In this document: positions 22,095 to 34,510 of the stretch, piece after piece | How the letters are laid out: every line of letters starts with the position of its first letter | How positions within the stretch are numbered: position 1 is the stretch's first letter | Source: Nilaparvata lugens | Taxonomy: Eukaryota > Arthropoda > Insecta > Hemiptera > Delphacidae | Reading direction: 5' to 3' | Assembly: GCF_014356525.2 (NCBI RefSeq) | Contig: NC_052507.1 | Location: forward strand, 60,946,553-61,010,552 | Length of the DNA stretch: 64,000 bases | Made by a program: the position numbers and the translations under genes | The notes under the pieces: model-generated | The model's input: the letters and a program-made list of their open reading frames with translations, nothing else | Databases searched by the model: none | What the model was told of the DNA's origin: nothing

Positions 22095-22310
22095 TAGTTC
22101 AAGAATAAGAACAAGGAGAAGGGGGAGGAGGGAGAAGAGGTAGAAAAGAAGAAGAATAAAAACAGAATAAGAAGAAGAAAGGATAGATAATAAGAATAAG
22201 CAGTAGGAGGAAGAAAAGAAAATAAGGTGGAGGAGGAGGAGGAAGAAAAATAAATTAAGGAGGAGGAAGAAAAATAAATTAAGGAGAAGGAAGATAGTGA
22301 GAGATATCCG
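22095..22310 (+). repeat. Purine-rich low-complexity tract
   Basis: Runs of AGGAGGAGG and GAAGAA on the plus strand. The 140-codon minus-strand frame through it is Leu/Phe low complexity and is not taken as a gene. Confidence 0.8.
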
Positions 22311-22567
22311 AATCACAATTAAAATAACCATTAACACAGAAATAGTTATTATCTAGATGATAAAACACATTTCAATAGCTCAAACAGAAGACTGATTGAT
22401 TCTTAGTGACTCTGATTCTCTAATTAAAATTGCAGCTCCAATATCATGAATCTTTTAGCAGTTTTAAATGAGATATATATAGTTCCAATGGGAATTGATG
22501 AACTTAGATTGTGAATTATAGAATGATATTCCACTACAATATTGAATATTATCAAATAGCATTTATT

Positions 22568-23440
<873 letters not shown>

Positions 23441-24091
23441 ATACATATCTTACCCAGCTAGTAGGTTTGTTAGCAGGTAAATAATATAAACAAAGTAACA
23501 CATTCAATCAATGATGAAATCTATACAGGGGAGAGTGTTAAAAAAACTGAAAAGGATATTACAAGTAGAATCATATTTGTCGTTTCTCATCAAGTAATGA
23601 AGTTAAATTGTAATGCAATGTAAAGTCTTTAGAATTGAATAAAACCTTGGATTATGAATCTTTAGAAGTTGTGTTTGTAATTTATTTTAGAAGGGGAGAG
23701 ATGATATATTTAGTCAAGTCAAGTTTTATTGAACAAAATATTTACATTGGAGGTCCCATTAAACCGGAAGGTTTTCCAGTTGGTGCCTATATAAGTATAC
23801 ATAATAAATCTTAGAATCGTACATTACAAAAAAGTAAAGTTAACAAATTTGATAAGAGGAAGAGAAAAATAATTTGCATGCAAAGGGAAGTTGGGAAGTG
23901 AGAGAAGAGGATGTGAAGGAAGGAAGGCCTTTATTCATATTATTTTTATTTTAGGTGATTCGCAATTTATTGTATCAACTCAATTGGAAGCAAAAGGAGC
24001 AGACAAATACAATATATAATATGTTTCTGACTTGGATAATAAATGGTAAACTATAAATAATGTGGATTAGATTGTGCAAGGAAAATTTACA
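23441..24091. other. Intergenic, contains one antisense retroelement tail
   Basis: No gene is visible. At 23705-23800 the minus strand reads CCGGTTTAATGGGACCTCC and then AATAAAACTTGACTTGACT, a tail typical of a LINE 3' end inserted in minus orientation. Confidence 0.5.
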
Positions 24092-25349
24092 ATGAGGACC
24101 AGGGGTGCCCACAAGGGGGGGGGGCATGGCGCAATTTGCGCCATCAACATTTTTGGGGGGGGGGGCATGATTTTTTTATATTTTATGTCAACATTTTAAA
24201 TCATGGCTAAAAAATCAAGGTATTAAATAGAGATATCCTAATGTAGTTAATTTTAATACTTTTTCCCACCTTTACAATGCTATATTTTGCAAAGTGTAAC
24301 TCAATATAAAGCATAAAAAATACAATTGATGATAATATGTATGCAGGAATTTTAGTAATTTCAAGCCTATGAGTTTGAAGGTAAATCTTTGACAAAAATA
24401 AATCATAACTCCATCATCCACTATTATTCTGATTTCCTTTGCTCAATTTTAAATTGTCCTGTGTTTGAGTTTCCTTGCTGTTGCAACCTAATTTTCTTAA
24501 AAGCACAATGATAAGTAAAATTGTAATGTACATTTTAATCTAATAATTATTTTAATTTCGAAGGCGTTTCATGATGATATTAATATCTTTGAAATGGGAA
24601 TGCAATTATAAACAACATCGCAAACTAAAAGAATCTCCTCTTTCATGTGAGGTGAATGATTTTTGTAGAAATATAATCGTCAAGTAAGATACGTTTGATT
24701 CAGAAAATCAAGAAATTTTCGATATTTTTCTCATTTTCACAGTCTCGACAGTTTATCGATATAATCAGTGATGCAAGATCAACTTAAGGCAGCTTATAGA
24801 GCATGAAATTTTCTCTTATTTAATCGCAAGTTTCTATCATGTATTGTACTCATTTTAGAGACTCTTTAATATCAGTACAATCGCAAGAAAAATGAGAAAA
24901 TAGAGATCATCATTCAATTGGCTGTAACTTTTTAACGGTATTGAAAACAGAAGTATAATTCATGGGAGTGAAAAGAGGAGAAAATTCATCACAACCTCGA
25001 CTACTTTCTGGAATTTTTAACTGAAGTGTTGCACAAGATACGCAACGTTGCATATGCGAGACTGTGAAAATGGGGGAAATATCACAAATTTCTTGCACAT
25101 TCGAAGTTGTGTATCTTATGGAACACTTCAGATAAAAAATCCAAAAAGTAGTCCTGCGCGACCAGTCAATTCATTGGAAATTTCATTATCATTAATATTA
25201 TATAGATAATGCTTTATCTCGATAAATTCAAGGTTCTCGAGATTGAATGGAAAACTTAAAAAAAGTCCAAAATTTTGGGGGTGAAGTCACCCTCTGTTGT
25301 GTCAGCAAATTTCAGATTAGAATTTATACAAAATACAAATAAAACCATC

Positions 25350-25660
25350 GAAAAAAATTCTTTCGGGGCTGTTTCCTGAAAAACGACCATTTGACTGGAC
25401 TATAAGTTGTTATCCTATTATATTAAGCGAGCAATTTCTGTATATCTGTTTATATTTTTCTATTTTTATATCTGGCTATCTGGTTATATGGTTATTTATG
25501 TTCAAAGAAAAAATTCTTTCGGGGCTGTTTCCTGAAAAAAGACCATTTGACTGGACTATAAGTTGTTATCCTATTATATTAAGCGAGAAATTTCTGTATA
25601 TCTGTTTATATTTTTCTATTTTTATATCTGGCTATCTGGTTATATGGTTATTTATGTTCA
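25350..25660 (+). repeat. Two tandem copies of repeat R2 (156-bp offset)
   Basis: 25350-25505 and 25506-25660 are near-identical, each with TTCTTTCGGGGCTGTTTCCT, TTTGACTGGACTATAAGTTG and a run of TATCTGGCTATCTGG. They lead into AATCGTTAGAGCC-type sequence (here inverted), shared with 26.9, 28.5 and 57.9 kb. Lies inside the hAT element. Confidence 0.85.
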
Positions 25661-26154
25661 ACGGATCTCGGAAACGGCTCTAACGATTTTCACGAAACTC
25701 GGAATATAGTAGGTTTATGATATCAAAATTCGATTGCACTAGGTCTCATCCCTGAGAAAACTCCCTGAAGGACATGATAAGGATAATCATCCTTGGAAAA
25801 ACACTTGATGATTTCGTCGTCTGTCGATAACAGAAGATGCGTGTGCCTGTGTGGGAGATCAGCTGTGTAATCAATTAGCTTATCGTATCCCGCAAGAAAT
25901 CTAGAAATTTTAATTTACTCGATCAAAATACAGTAATCTGATTTGTTGACATGAGATGGTATATATAATAATATTCAAAGTTATTCATTATTTTACAGTT
26001 CTAAGTGATTAGTAAGTGTTATTTTGTTATTCAATTTGGTATGTAAACATTCTAAATTAGAACTTTTATGTTTTCAATTATTTGGACTGAAACTTTCACT
26101 TGAATTCAAGTGTATGAAACATAACCTACTTTTTGGAATATTAAATATTCCAAC

Positions 26155-26265
26155 TATAAATCTTATAGTGAATAAATCAAAATTCGGGGAAGAAACAGTT
26201 TTGGGCTCTGCCTGTTAGTCCTTCCCCAATCATTTCAAAGAATTGAGTTCTGTTTATCAATGAAT
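26155..26265 (+). mobile_element. Retroelement 3' fragment R3, copy 2
   Basis: AATTCGGGGAAGAAACAGTT and TTTGGGCTCTGCCTGTTAGT, then CCTTCCCCAATCATTT. This is the inverted counterpart of 11925-12045. It sits inside the hAT element. Confidence 0.55.
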
Positions 26266-26308
26266 AATTCGACTTGTGTTATTTACTCCTGTAATGTTAA
26301 AAATTAAA

Positions 26309-27885
26309 TACTACCAACAACACAACATCAGTGACAACCTGTTCCAATTTATGATAAATATCGCGGCACCGAGCTCCGCTCTGGAGTACCTACAAAAGCA
26401 TTTAAAAATTATCACGAAAGAAGAAATTATAATAAATATTCATAATTCATACAGAAAGGTTCTAACTAATCACAGTGGATTGAGATTAATTCGCAGAGGA
26501 ATGCAAAAATTTCTTTCACAAAAGCATGTTAAATTTTAATCCTGATTAATTTCACGTGAACCAAATCACAGAAGACCATCTCAAAAAGATAGCTTATCTG
26601 ATTGGTTCTAATGGAATTAATCAGGATTAGAATTTAACCGGCTTTTGTACAACTGCCACTAAGTACCTGATTGAATTAGGTAAAAAAGTTCAACAAGCTG
26701 AGTCAAAATTTTGTCTGAGTCTCACACACATGCACTCGCTCACTCACTTCCATCATCAACAGACGACGAAATTATCAGCTGTTTCTTCAAGGATGATTAA
26801 ATTCTTTTAATGTCCTTCAGCGAGTTTCCCCAGGGATGAGAACTAGTGCAATCGAATTTTTATATTATAAACCTACTATGTTCTGAATTTCGTGAGAATC
26901 GTTAGAGCCGTTTTCGAGATCCGGTGAAATACAAACATATAAACATTTAAACATCTAAACAGAAATTTCTCGTTTAATAGTATAGGATTTGGAATACCTA
27001 AACTTGCCGACATTATATACTGTATGAATAGAATCGTTCCAAATTTGTATGAATGTTCACTGAAATTGCTATGCAATATTCTTTTGCAATAAAAGAATAT
27101 CAATGCTATTATTATTCAACTTTTTATAAGTAACCTTTATATTTGAAAAGCAAAGCCTCCCTTACTTATCTTTTAATATCCTATTAAAATATTTGTCATG
27201 TAGTTTTTCCTGATGTAATGTAAAGTACTTTTTAGTCCTCCCGAACAAGAACGGGTGCACTGCTAGTCTCAAAAATAATATCAAAAAGATACTTTATTTC
27301 TATTTTAAAAGAGATAAGAATCGATGGTATATATTTTTACAATATTATAAAAACAGAAATAATTCCTCACAAGAACAAAGGTAAATAATGTCCTTTGGAA
27401 GATTAGAATGTGAGATGTGAATTTTATTGTCATACACTGACTAATGTTAAAAACTAAAGGGTTGGGAATTGGGATACTTTGGGGGGGCATTACTCTTGGA
27501 TTGGGGGGGGCATGCGCCATTGCCCTTGGGGGGGCTGGGCACCCTGATGAGGACTTATCTATTCCTGTATTTCACATTTCACAAAAGCTACCTTTCAATT
27601 CGAGGGATAACCTGTGCTTCATCTCCAACTTTATAATTCAAAACTATCTTCATAGAAGAAATAATAATTTCTGCCCAATCAAGTAGCCTACCCAATTTTT
27701 CTTGTCTTCAAGTGCGCAAATTCTTTGCCTTTTGCAAGTCATGGATGTTCCAGAATTTCTGCGAGGAACAAGGATTGCGCAATTCGTTGGCTTGCAACTT
27801 GCAGATGGAGTCATGATAAAAAACAATGGTTGACAATGACTGTTCATAAAACAGTAGGCCTATGGTATTCCAATGCCGCACCCAG
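26309..27885 (+). repeat. Tandem segmental duplication, unit 1 (1577 bp)
   Basis: Unit 1 runs from TACTACCAACAACACAACAT to CCGCACCCAG and is repeated at once as unit 2. It contains the right part of the hAT element, its target duplication and about 330 bp of flank. The two units differ by only a handful of substitutions and by G-run lengths. Confidence 0.95.
26524..26656. mobile_element. Foldback MITE, copy 2
   Basis: Arms GTTAAATTTTAATCCTGATT and AATCAGGATTAGAATTTAAC with the outer right end CCGGCTTTTGTACAACTG. The same family as 161-292. Nested in the hAT element. Confidence 0.8.
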
Positions 27886-29453
27886 TACTACCAACAACAC
27901 AACATCAGTGACAACCTGTTCCAATTTATGATAAATATCGCGGCACCGAGCTCCGCTCTGGAGTACCTACAAAAGCATTTAAAAATTATCACGAAAGAAG
28001 AAATTATAATAAATATTCATAATTCATACAGAAAGGTTCTAACTAATCACAGTGGATTGAGATTAATTCGCAGAGGAATGCAAAAATTTCTTTCACAAAA
28101 GCATGTTAAATTTTAATCCTGATTAATTTCACGTGAACCAAATCACAGAAGACCATCTCAAAAAGATAGCTTATCTGATTGGTTCTAATGGAATTAATCA
28201 GGATTAGAATTTAACCGGCTTTTGTACAACTGCCACTAAGTACCTGATTGAATTAGGTAAAAAAGTTCAACAAGCTGAGTCAAAATTTTGTCTGAGTCTC
28301 ACACACATGCACTCGCTCACTCACTTCCATCATCAACAGACGACGAAATTATCAGCTGTTTCTTCAAGGATGATTAAATTCTTTTAATGTCCTTCAGCGA
28401 GTTTCCCCAGGGATGAGAACTAGTGCAATCGAATTTTTATATTATAAACCTACTATGTTCTGAATTTCGTGAGAATCGTTAGAGCCGTTTTCGAGATCCG
28501 GTGAAATACAAACATATAAACATTTAAACATCTAAACAGAAATTTCTCGTTTAATAGTATAGGATTTGGAATACCTAAACTTGCCGACATTATATACTGT
28601 ATGAATAGAATCGTTCCAAATTTGTATGAATGTTCACTGAAATTGCTATGCAATATTCTTTTGCAATAAAAGAATATCAATGCTATTATTATTCAACTTT
28701 TTATAAGTAACCTTTATATTTGAAAAGCAAAGCCTCCCTTACTTATCTTTAATATCCTATTAAAATATTTGTCATGTAGTTTTTCTGATGTAATGTAAAG
28801 TACTTTTTAGTCCTCCCGAACAAGAACGGGTGCACTGCTAGTCTCAAAAATAATATCAAAAAGATACTTTATTTCTATTTTAAAAGAGATAAGAATCGAT
28901 GGTATATATTTTTACAATATTATAAAAACAGAAATAATTCCTCACAAGAACAAAGGTAAATAATGTCCTTTGGAAGATTAGAATGTGAGATGTGAATTTT
29001 ATTGTCATACACTGACTAATGTTAAAAACTAAAGGGTTGGGAATTGGGATACTTTGGGGGGGGGCATTACTCTTGGATTGGGGGGGGGCATGCGCCATTG
29101 CCCTTGGGGGGGCTGGGCACCCCTGATGAGGACTTATCTATTCCTGTATTTCACATTTCACAAAAGCTACCTTTCAATTCGTGGGATAACCTGTGCTTCA
29201 TCTCCAACTTTATAATTCAAAACTATCTTCATAGAACAAATAATAATATCTGCCCAATCAAATAGCCTACCCAATTTCTCTTGTCTTCAAGTGCGCAAAT
29301 TCTTTGCCTTTTGCAAGTCATGGATGTTCCAGAATTTCTGCGAGGAACAAGGATTGCGCAATTCGTTGGCTTGCAACTTGCAGATTGGAGTCATGATAAA
29401 AAACAATGGTTGACAATGACTGTTCATAAAACAGTAGGCCTATGGTATTCCAA
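27886..29453 (+). repeat. Tandem segmental duplication, unit 2
   Basis: Second copy of the 1577-bp unit. It ends at CCTATGGTATTCCAATG, after which unique sequence follows. It includes a second hAT right end (TGGGCACCCCTG at 29114-29125) followed by ATGAGGAC at 29126-29133. Confidence 0.95.
28101..28233. mobile_element. Foldback MITE, copy 3 (duplicated)
   Basis: Identical in layout to 26524-26656 and shifted by 1577 bases. It arose by the tandem duplication, not by separate insertion. Confidence 0.85.
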
Positions 29454-30745
29454 TGTAGCAAGTACCATAAGTAATCACACTAGATTCATTTCATCTGTCA
29501 GTATTCCTTGTCTATTCCTCACACTATTCGTCACTTTTAGAACAACTAAAATACGAGATACTAATGATGATATAAAATATATTCTATTTATAAAATTATT
29601 CGATTGTATGGGAGGAGATATTTCGTATTCCACAATAATAAAATGAATATAACACTAATATTTTCAATGCCACTAAATAATTATCAATTTTCTTTTTACT
29701 ATTTATATGATCTCGATTCTGGGTTTAAGTGGACTCAATCAATTCAAGTGGATAGCATAAACTATAATTTTTATTCATTCATAACTCTACCTTCATTGTA
29801 TTATCATTCATCCCATCATCATCACCTAGGCTTAAAATACTTCTAGAAAGTCGCCTTTGTAAAAATAATAAAAGAAATTATTGAGACCCACTTGATGAAT
29901 ATATTTATTCATTCACGAGTACAGTACTTATTTATGAATAATAATTTTACTTCTGTTTATGACTGTCTGGAGAAAATCCATTAATTTAATAATAATGTTT
30001 GTACCATTTACAATCAACTATAATTTTAATGATTTCACAAATTCATGAATTCTAATCATTTATTCGCCAACCACAATCAAATAAAATAAACGTTTAAAGA
30101 ATTCGTTCTGAATAGTTTCTGAATTAGCTTGATATTGTTCCTAATACGGTACCATCTGCAACAATTTGTGGTTCACTGGTTGTTGAGTAGGTTCTAAATC
30201 ATGTTAATTTGAACAAACTATACTAAATTGAAATGAAAACTCGATCATTCTTCTTAAAATTTTCTGATCGAAGAAGGGAAATAAATATCTTAATATTCCA
30301 ATATAAGTATGAAAAATCTCTCAGAAAATTTTTCCATTCAATCAATAAGAACCTATGCATTTTATGAGAAATAACCGGGATTGGAACCTTGTTGCATAAG
30401 TTTTTATTGTAATGAAAACAATAAATCTTTACTACAACTTCCACATTTTCATTACATTCATAAATTTATAATAATGACAATGAATAATGTAGTATTGTAT
30501 TTCAATTCTGCTGGTAAATCGATATAAACATGGCCTTGCCTTGCCAATTTGTAAATTACATATTTTTCAATCAATGAATAAGCTTAGTCAAGTTATATTC
30601 CGTGATTAGAGTCTATTACTCGTACTTGGTAAAATATTATACATAATCTGGAAATCTGCCAAATATTCCAGACCGAATCAACTTTCTGTCCCTGTCTATT
30701 AATTAAGCTATTTATAAAAGTATTAAGTTTGAATAAGATGTAAAA
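29454..30745. other. No recognisable gene
   Basis: AT-rich flank between the duplicated hAT segment and the LTR retrotransposon. Short open frames at 29281-29646 and 29604-29846 lack family features. Confidence 0.55.
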
Positions 30746-30750
30746 ACCAC

Positions 30751-30906
30751 TGTAATAGGAATGAGAGTAAACACGACATAGTATTTAATACCTTAAGAAA
30801 TGTTTTTAATAACTTGAACTATACAGGTTTCGAATTGGAATGAGTTTGTTTGGAGACTTAGTAACAGTAATAACAAATTCAAAACATAATATGTTGTTAT
30901 ACTACA
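30751..30906 (-). repeat. 3' LTR (156 bp)
   Basis: Plus-strand ends TGTAATAGGAATGAG and TTATACTACA. By eye it differs from the other LTR at about five bases and one 3-base gap. Confidence 0.92.
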
Positions 30907-30921
30907 TTCTTCCCCCAAAAG
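30907..30921 (-). other. Polypurine tract of the LTR element
   Basis: Minus strand CTTTTGGGGGAAGAA directly upstream of the 3' LTR start TGTAGTAT; it would prime plus-strand DNA synthesis. Confidence 0.8.
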
Positions 30922-31693
30922 AGTTAATGAATGTAGTCTGTAATATTACATTTTTTCTCGATTGGAATCGAATCTTCAATTCGAGATCTATAAAACTTTA
31001 TAGTAAATATCAGAGTAATCGATATACGAACAACTTTTTGACTGAGAATTTATCGTAAATGATTGTGTTGCATGTTCCATGGTATCACCGAGGCTGAGTT
31101 GACAGAATTAACAGATAAATGGATTATTTAAATAGAGATGATATATAAAAATTTAAAATAATAGTTTCAAAATAAAGTTTTATTGAGAACAAATGTAAAA
31201 TGTGAATTCTAAACTTGTAATTTATAATTTTTTGGTGACGTGTCCATGACATCGACACTGGTTTGAGGTGTCTACAAAGCTTTGCTCTGTTCCTTATAGC
31301 TAGGCTTCCTTCTCTCTAAAAATGATGGCTGGCTATGTGTGTTGTAATTTGGTGCTCTCTGAATATTTTTCTGTTTAAGTGAATTATTAATGTTTTAAAT
31401 TGAGTTTTGAACAGTTTATAGTGTTCTATTTTGTCTTTAATTAATTGATTTGTGTGTCTACAAGCCTATAGCCATTGTTTTTCAACTATATAACTGGATA
31501 AGTATTTAGCTCGTATGATTTTAGATGCTTAAGCATGTAAGATATTGTTCTTTGTGTATTTGTATAGTATATTGCCAAAATTCTTCTGAAGATTATAAGT
31601 TGGTTTGCTCTGAAAACTGAATTTCTCATTCATAGGCGATAGATCCATTCATAGTTTATCAAGAATCTATTACGTTGGAGCCGATAACTATCC

Positions 31694-32325
31694 TTAGGTT
31701 AATAGGTGAAACATGCTATCCAACCGAATTAGGAGAAATTGGTAGCACGGCAAGTCATTCAAATAATTAGGAGGTCTTCTATTTCTAAAACGTTTTCTTG
31801 GATATGTATTTTGGTTTTCTTGTCCAGTAGTCTGTTGTCTAGGTTGTAATCTCTCGGCAGTAGTACTAGTTTCGTTTTCTTGGTTTTGGGTTGCTTGAGG
31901 ATTATGGGAGTATTCTAGTTCAGGTTCGGGAGTTGGTAATTGAGAATTTTCATCATTTTCAGAATCAGTTTGTTCTTCGTAATCTCTGTTTTTGTACTCT
32001 ACAACTGGAGCAAGATGACGTGTTGATACTGTGGTTTCTCTTCCATCAGGTAGCTTTACATGTGCATACTCAGCATTTTCATGTAGAAGTTGGACCTCTT
32101 CAACAAGTGGCTCATATTTAGATGTTCGATTGAATTTTTTTAAATAGACAGGGCCGGAATTGAGAAGCCAAGAAGGAGCTGAAACACCATTGTTTCCAGA
32201 TCTACGTGGGTGTAAGAACATACGCTCATGAGGAGTTTGATTTGTGGCTGTGCAAAGTAATGTTCTTGTTGAGCTAAGAGCATCTTCTAAAACTGACTCC
32301 CATTGATTATTTCTAATTAAGTGAT
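31694..32325 (-). pseudogene. Integrase C-terminal part of the LTR element
   Basis: The open frame continues the integrase after a one-base shift near 32315. It reads NNQWESVLEDALSSTR, then TNQTPHERMFLHPRR and a small SH3-like part with VKLPDGRETTVSTRHLAPV, followed by an acidic and Gln-rich tail ending in basic YPRKRFRNRRPP. The listed Met at 32221 is internal to the domain. Confidence 0.8.
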
Positions 32326-32965
32326 TTTAATGCTAGCTCAATCGTTTTCCATAGAATACCATTATATCTTTCAACCTGTCCATTACCTGCTGGGTTGTAA
32401 GCAGTGGTTCTGCTAGTTGCAATTCCATGCGAGTTTAGGTAATTTTTCAAGTCTTGACTCATAAATGATGTTCCTCTGTCTGAATGTATGTAACTAGGAA
32501 CCCCAAATGTAGAAAACAGGGTTTTCAGTTTTGATTTAACTGTAGATGATGACATGTCTGGACATGGGAAAGCAAAAGGGAACCGTGAAAACTCATCTAC
32601 TATTACCAATAAATAACGATTTCGACTTGATGAAGGCAGAGGGCCTTTGAAATCGATATTTAGCCGTTCAAATGCAGAAGTGGCTTTAATCAGAGTCCCT
32701 TTGTGATTGAAGAATTTGGGCTTGACAGCAGCACACACTTTGCAGGAGTTTGTTATGCGTCTGATTTCATCAATTGAGTAGGGTAAGTTTTTACTCCGAA
32801 CCCAGTGGTACAACCGTGTTAAGCCTGGGTGGCATAGAGACTCATGTAAATCAACTAATAGATTTTCCTGATTTTGGATTGAAGAACATACTCTAGACAG
32901 AGCATCAGCAGCCATATTATCTTTGCCAGGTATATATACAATATCGTAATGAAAACAAGACAGTT
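32313..32965 (-). pseudogene. Integrase core of the LTR element
   Basis: Begins in the RNase H to integrase linker (CFHYDIVYIPGKDNMAADAL). Zinc-binding HHCC region: HESLCHPGLTRLYHW and CKVC. The DDE catalytic triad is visible in LNIDFKGPLP, YIHSDRGTSF and NPAGNGQVERYNG. The frame ends by a shift at about 32313. Confidence 0.9.
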
Positions 32966-32979
32966 CCAGTTTCCACTCA

Positions 32980-33261
32980 TTATCTTTTCATTTTCACTTT
33001 ACCATGACGGTTGTTATCAAACATAAAAGCTACCGACCTTTGATCAGTAATTAGCTTGAAATGTTTGCCAACCAAGTAGTGACGCCATTTTCGCAGTTCT
33101 TCTACAATGGCTTGTGCTTCTTTCTCAACACTTGAATGTCTTTGTTCTGCTGGTGAAAGTATCCTTGAGAAGAATGCAACTGGACGGTTTGATTGAGTCA
33201 AAGTAGCAGCAATGGTGCTCAGATGCATCAGTTTCCACAATGAATTGTGCTTCAGGGTCAA
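32980..33261 (-). pseudogene. RNase H of the LTR element
   Basis: Contains NRPVAFFSRILSPAEQ, SSVEKEAQAIVEELRKWRHY and FKLITDQRSVAFMF, typical of the gypsy RNase H. The first catalytic Asp lies in the preceding frame (VETDASE), separated by a one-base shift. Ends at a stop created by another shift near 32990. Confidence 0.88.
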
Positions 33262-33724
33262 TGCAGCTTACTACAGATCCAATTATTTCACTTTTTATAG
33301 TTTCAAACGATTGTAACCCTGCTTTAGACAAGGGAAATGCAGTACGGGCAAGAGGAATCACCTTAGTGGCATAATCTGGTATTAGTGATGCATAATGTGA
33401 AAACATACCAAGGGTCCTCCTCAGCGATGCAGTGTCTCTAGGCGGAGGTAAATTTTTCAGTGGTTCCAATCGGCTGGGGTCAGGCTTGATAGTTTTGTTA
33501 GATATATGATAGCCCAACAAGTTGATCGATTTCAGTGAAAATGAAGACTTCTCATTATTGATAGTTAGGTTGTATTTGTTTGCAGCGTTGATAAACTTTT
33601 TCAAGTTTATATCGTGTTGCTCCTGTGTTTTGCCACAGATTGTAACATCATCAAGGTAAGCATAAGTGTCTTGTAGCTGTTCAGACCGTATAACTTGGTC
33701 AATTACACGTTGGAACACTGCCAC
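33125..33724 (-). pseudogene. Reverse transcriptase palm and connection of the LTR element
   Basis: AVFQRVIDQV, then the catalytic YLDD in TYAYLDDVTICG, the LGYHIS motif and the gypsy thumb with LGMFSHYASLIPDYA. Follows the finger part with a one-base shift in front of IPFGVTNG. Confidence 0.92.
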
Positions 33725-33728
33725 TCCA

Positions 33729-34106
33729 TTAGTGACCCCAAACGGAATGCCTTTTTAACTGGTAGAGTTGACCACATGCCTCAAATGCTGTGTAGTGCTT
33801 TTCTTCTTTCCTTATCGTAATTTGGTGGTATGCACTTTTCAAGTCGATAGTACTGAAAAACTCATAATTTGCAACTTTGTTTACAATATCATCGATTCTT
33901 GGTAGTGGGTAAGCATCCTGTAATGTAAAACGATTTATAGTTTTGGAGTAATCAATGACCATTCTTTTTCTATGATTTTCATTTGTAACCACTAACGCTT
34001 GAGCTCTCCATGGAGAAATGCTGGGCTCTATAACATCGTCTTTAAGCATTTTACTTACTTCATTTTCAATAATCATCCGTACTGTGTCGATGATATTTGA
34101 TTGCAA
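33729..34106 (-). pseudogene. Reverse transcriptase fingers and palm of the LTR element
   Basis: Contains MLKDDVIEPSISPWRAQALV, RMVIDYSKTINRFT, DAYPLPRIDDIV and the motif A sequence FFSTIDLKSAYHQI with its catalytic Asp. The frame is broken right after YQLKR. Confidence 0.92.
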
Positions 34107-34510
34107 TCGGTTTACATTCCGGTTTTGAATTAGAAAACAATGACACCGGTTCTACAGTTGAGGCTGCCACGCTGCATACGGTTAACTGCGGTTTTTTTCC
34201 ACCAAAAACTACTTTAATACTTTCATGGTTTTTCAAAATATCATGCCCAACAATTATATCCGCACAAAGCTCTGGTAAGACCGAAAGATTTGCTTGTTTG
34301 TAACAGTGATCAAGAATGACAAGATCTATTAAGCATTGTCCTGTTATTTTGGATGTGATTGATGTAGTCGCTATTGATACAGTACCCCTACCTGGTCTTA
34401 TAGGAAGACCTAGGTTAAGAGCAGTAGAATTGTTTATAAAACTCAGAGAACTCCCTGTATCTATCAAAGCAGAGACAGATTTTCCATTAACCAGGGCTTG
34501 TACTGTAGCC
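34066..34510 (-). pseudogene. Aspartic protease of the LTR element
   Basis: VNGKSVSALIDTGSSLSFIN carries the active-site DTG; IIVGHDIL is the conserved second-half motif. The frame opens after a TAG at about 34511 and lies in the -1 frame relative to Gag, so either frameshifting or a mutation links them. It shifts again before the reverse transcriptase. Confidence 0.85.

Larger units (their letters stand above)
24100..27546. mobile_element. Non-autonomous hAT-type DNA transposon
   Basis: The left terminus CAGGGGTGCCCA at 24100-24111 is mirrored at the right by TGGGCACCCTG at 27536-27546 (one base short; the intact TGGGCACCCCTG is kept in the duplicated copy at 29114-29125). Both sides are flanked by ATGAGGAC (24092-24099 and 27547-27554), an 8-bp target duplication as expected for hAT. 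Subterminal G runs and GGCGCA motifs occur at both ends. About 3.45 kb long, with no transposase-like frame; the interior holds older repeats and a MITE. Confidence 0.88.

Noticed and set aside
26276..28116. Two almost identical 84-87 codon frames (NISDNLFQFMINIAAPSSAL)
   Set aside because: The identity reflects the 1577-bp tandem duplication. The frame spans several repeat pieces, has no transposase features, and is not taken as a gene.
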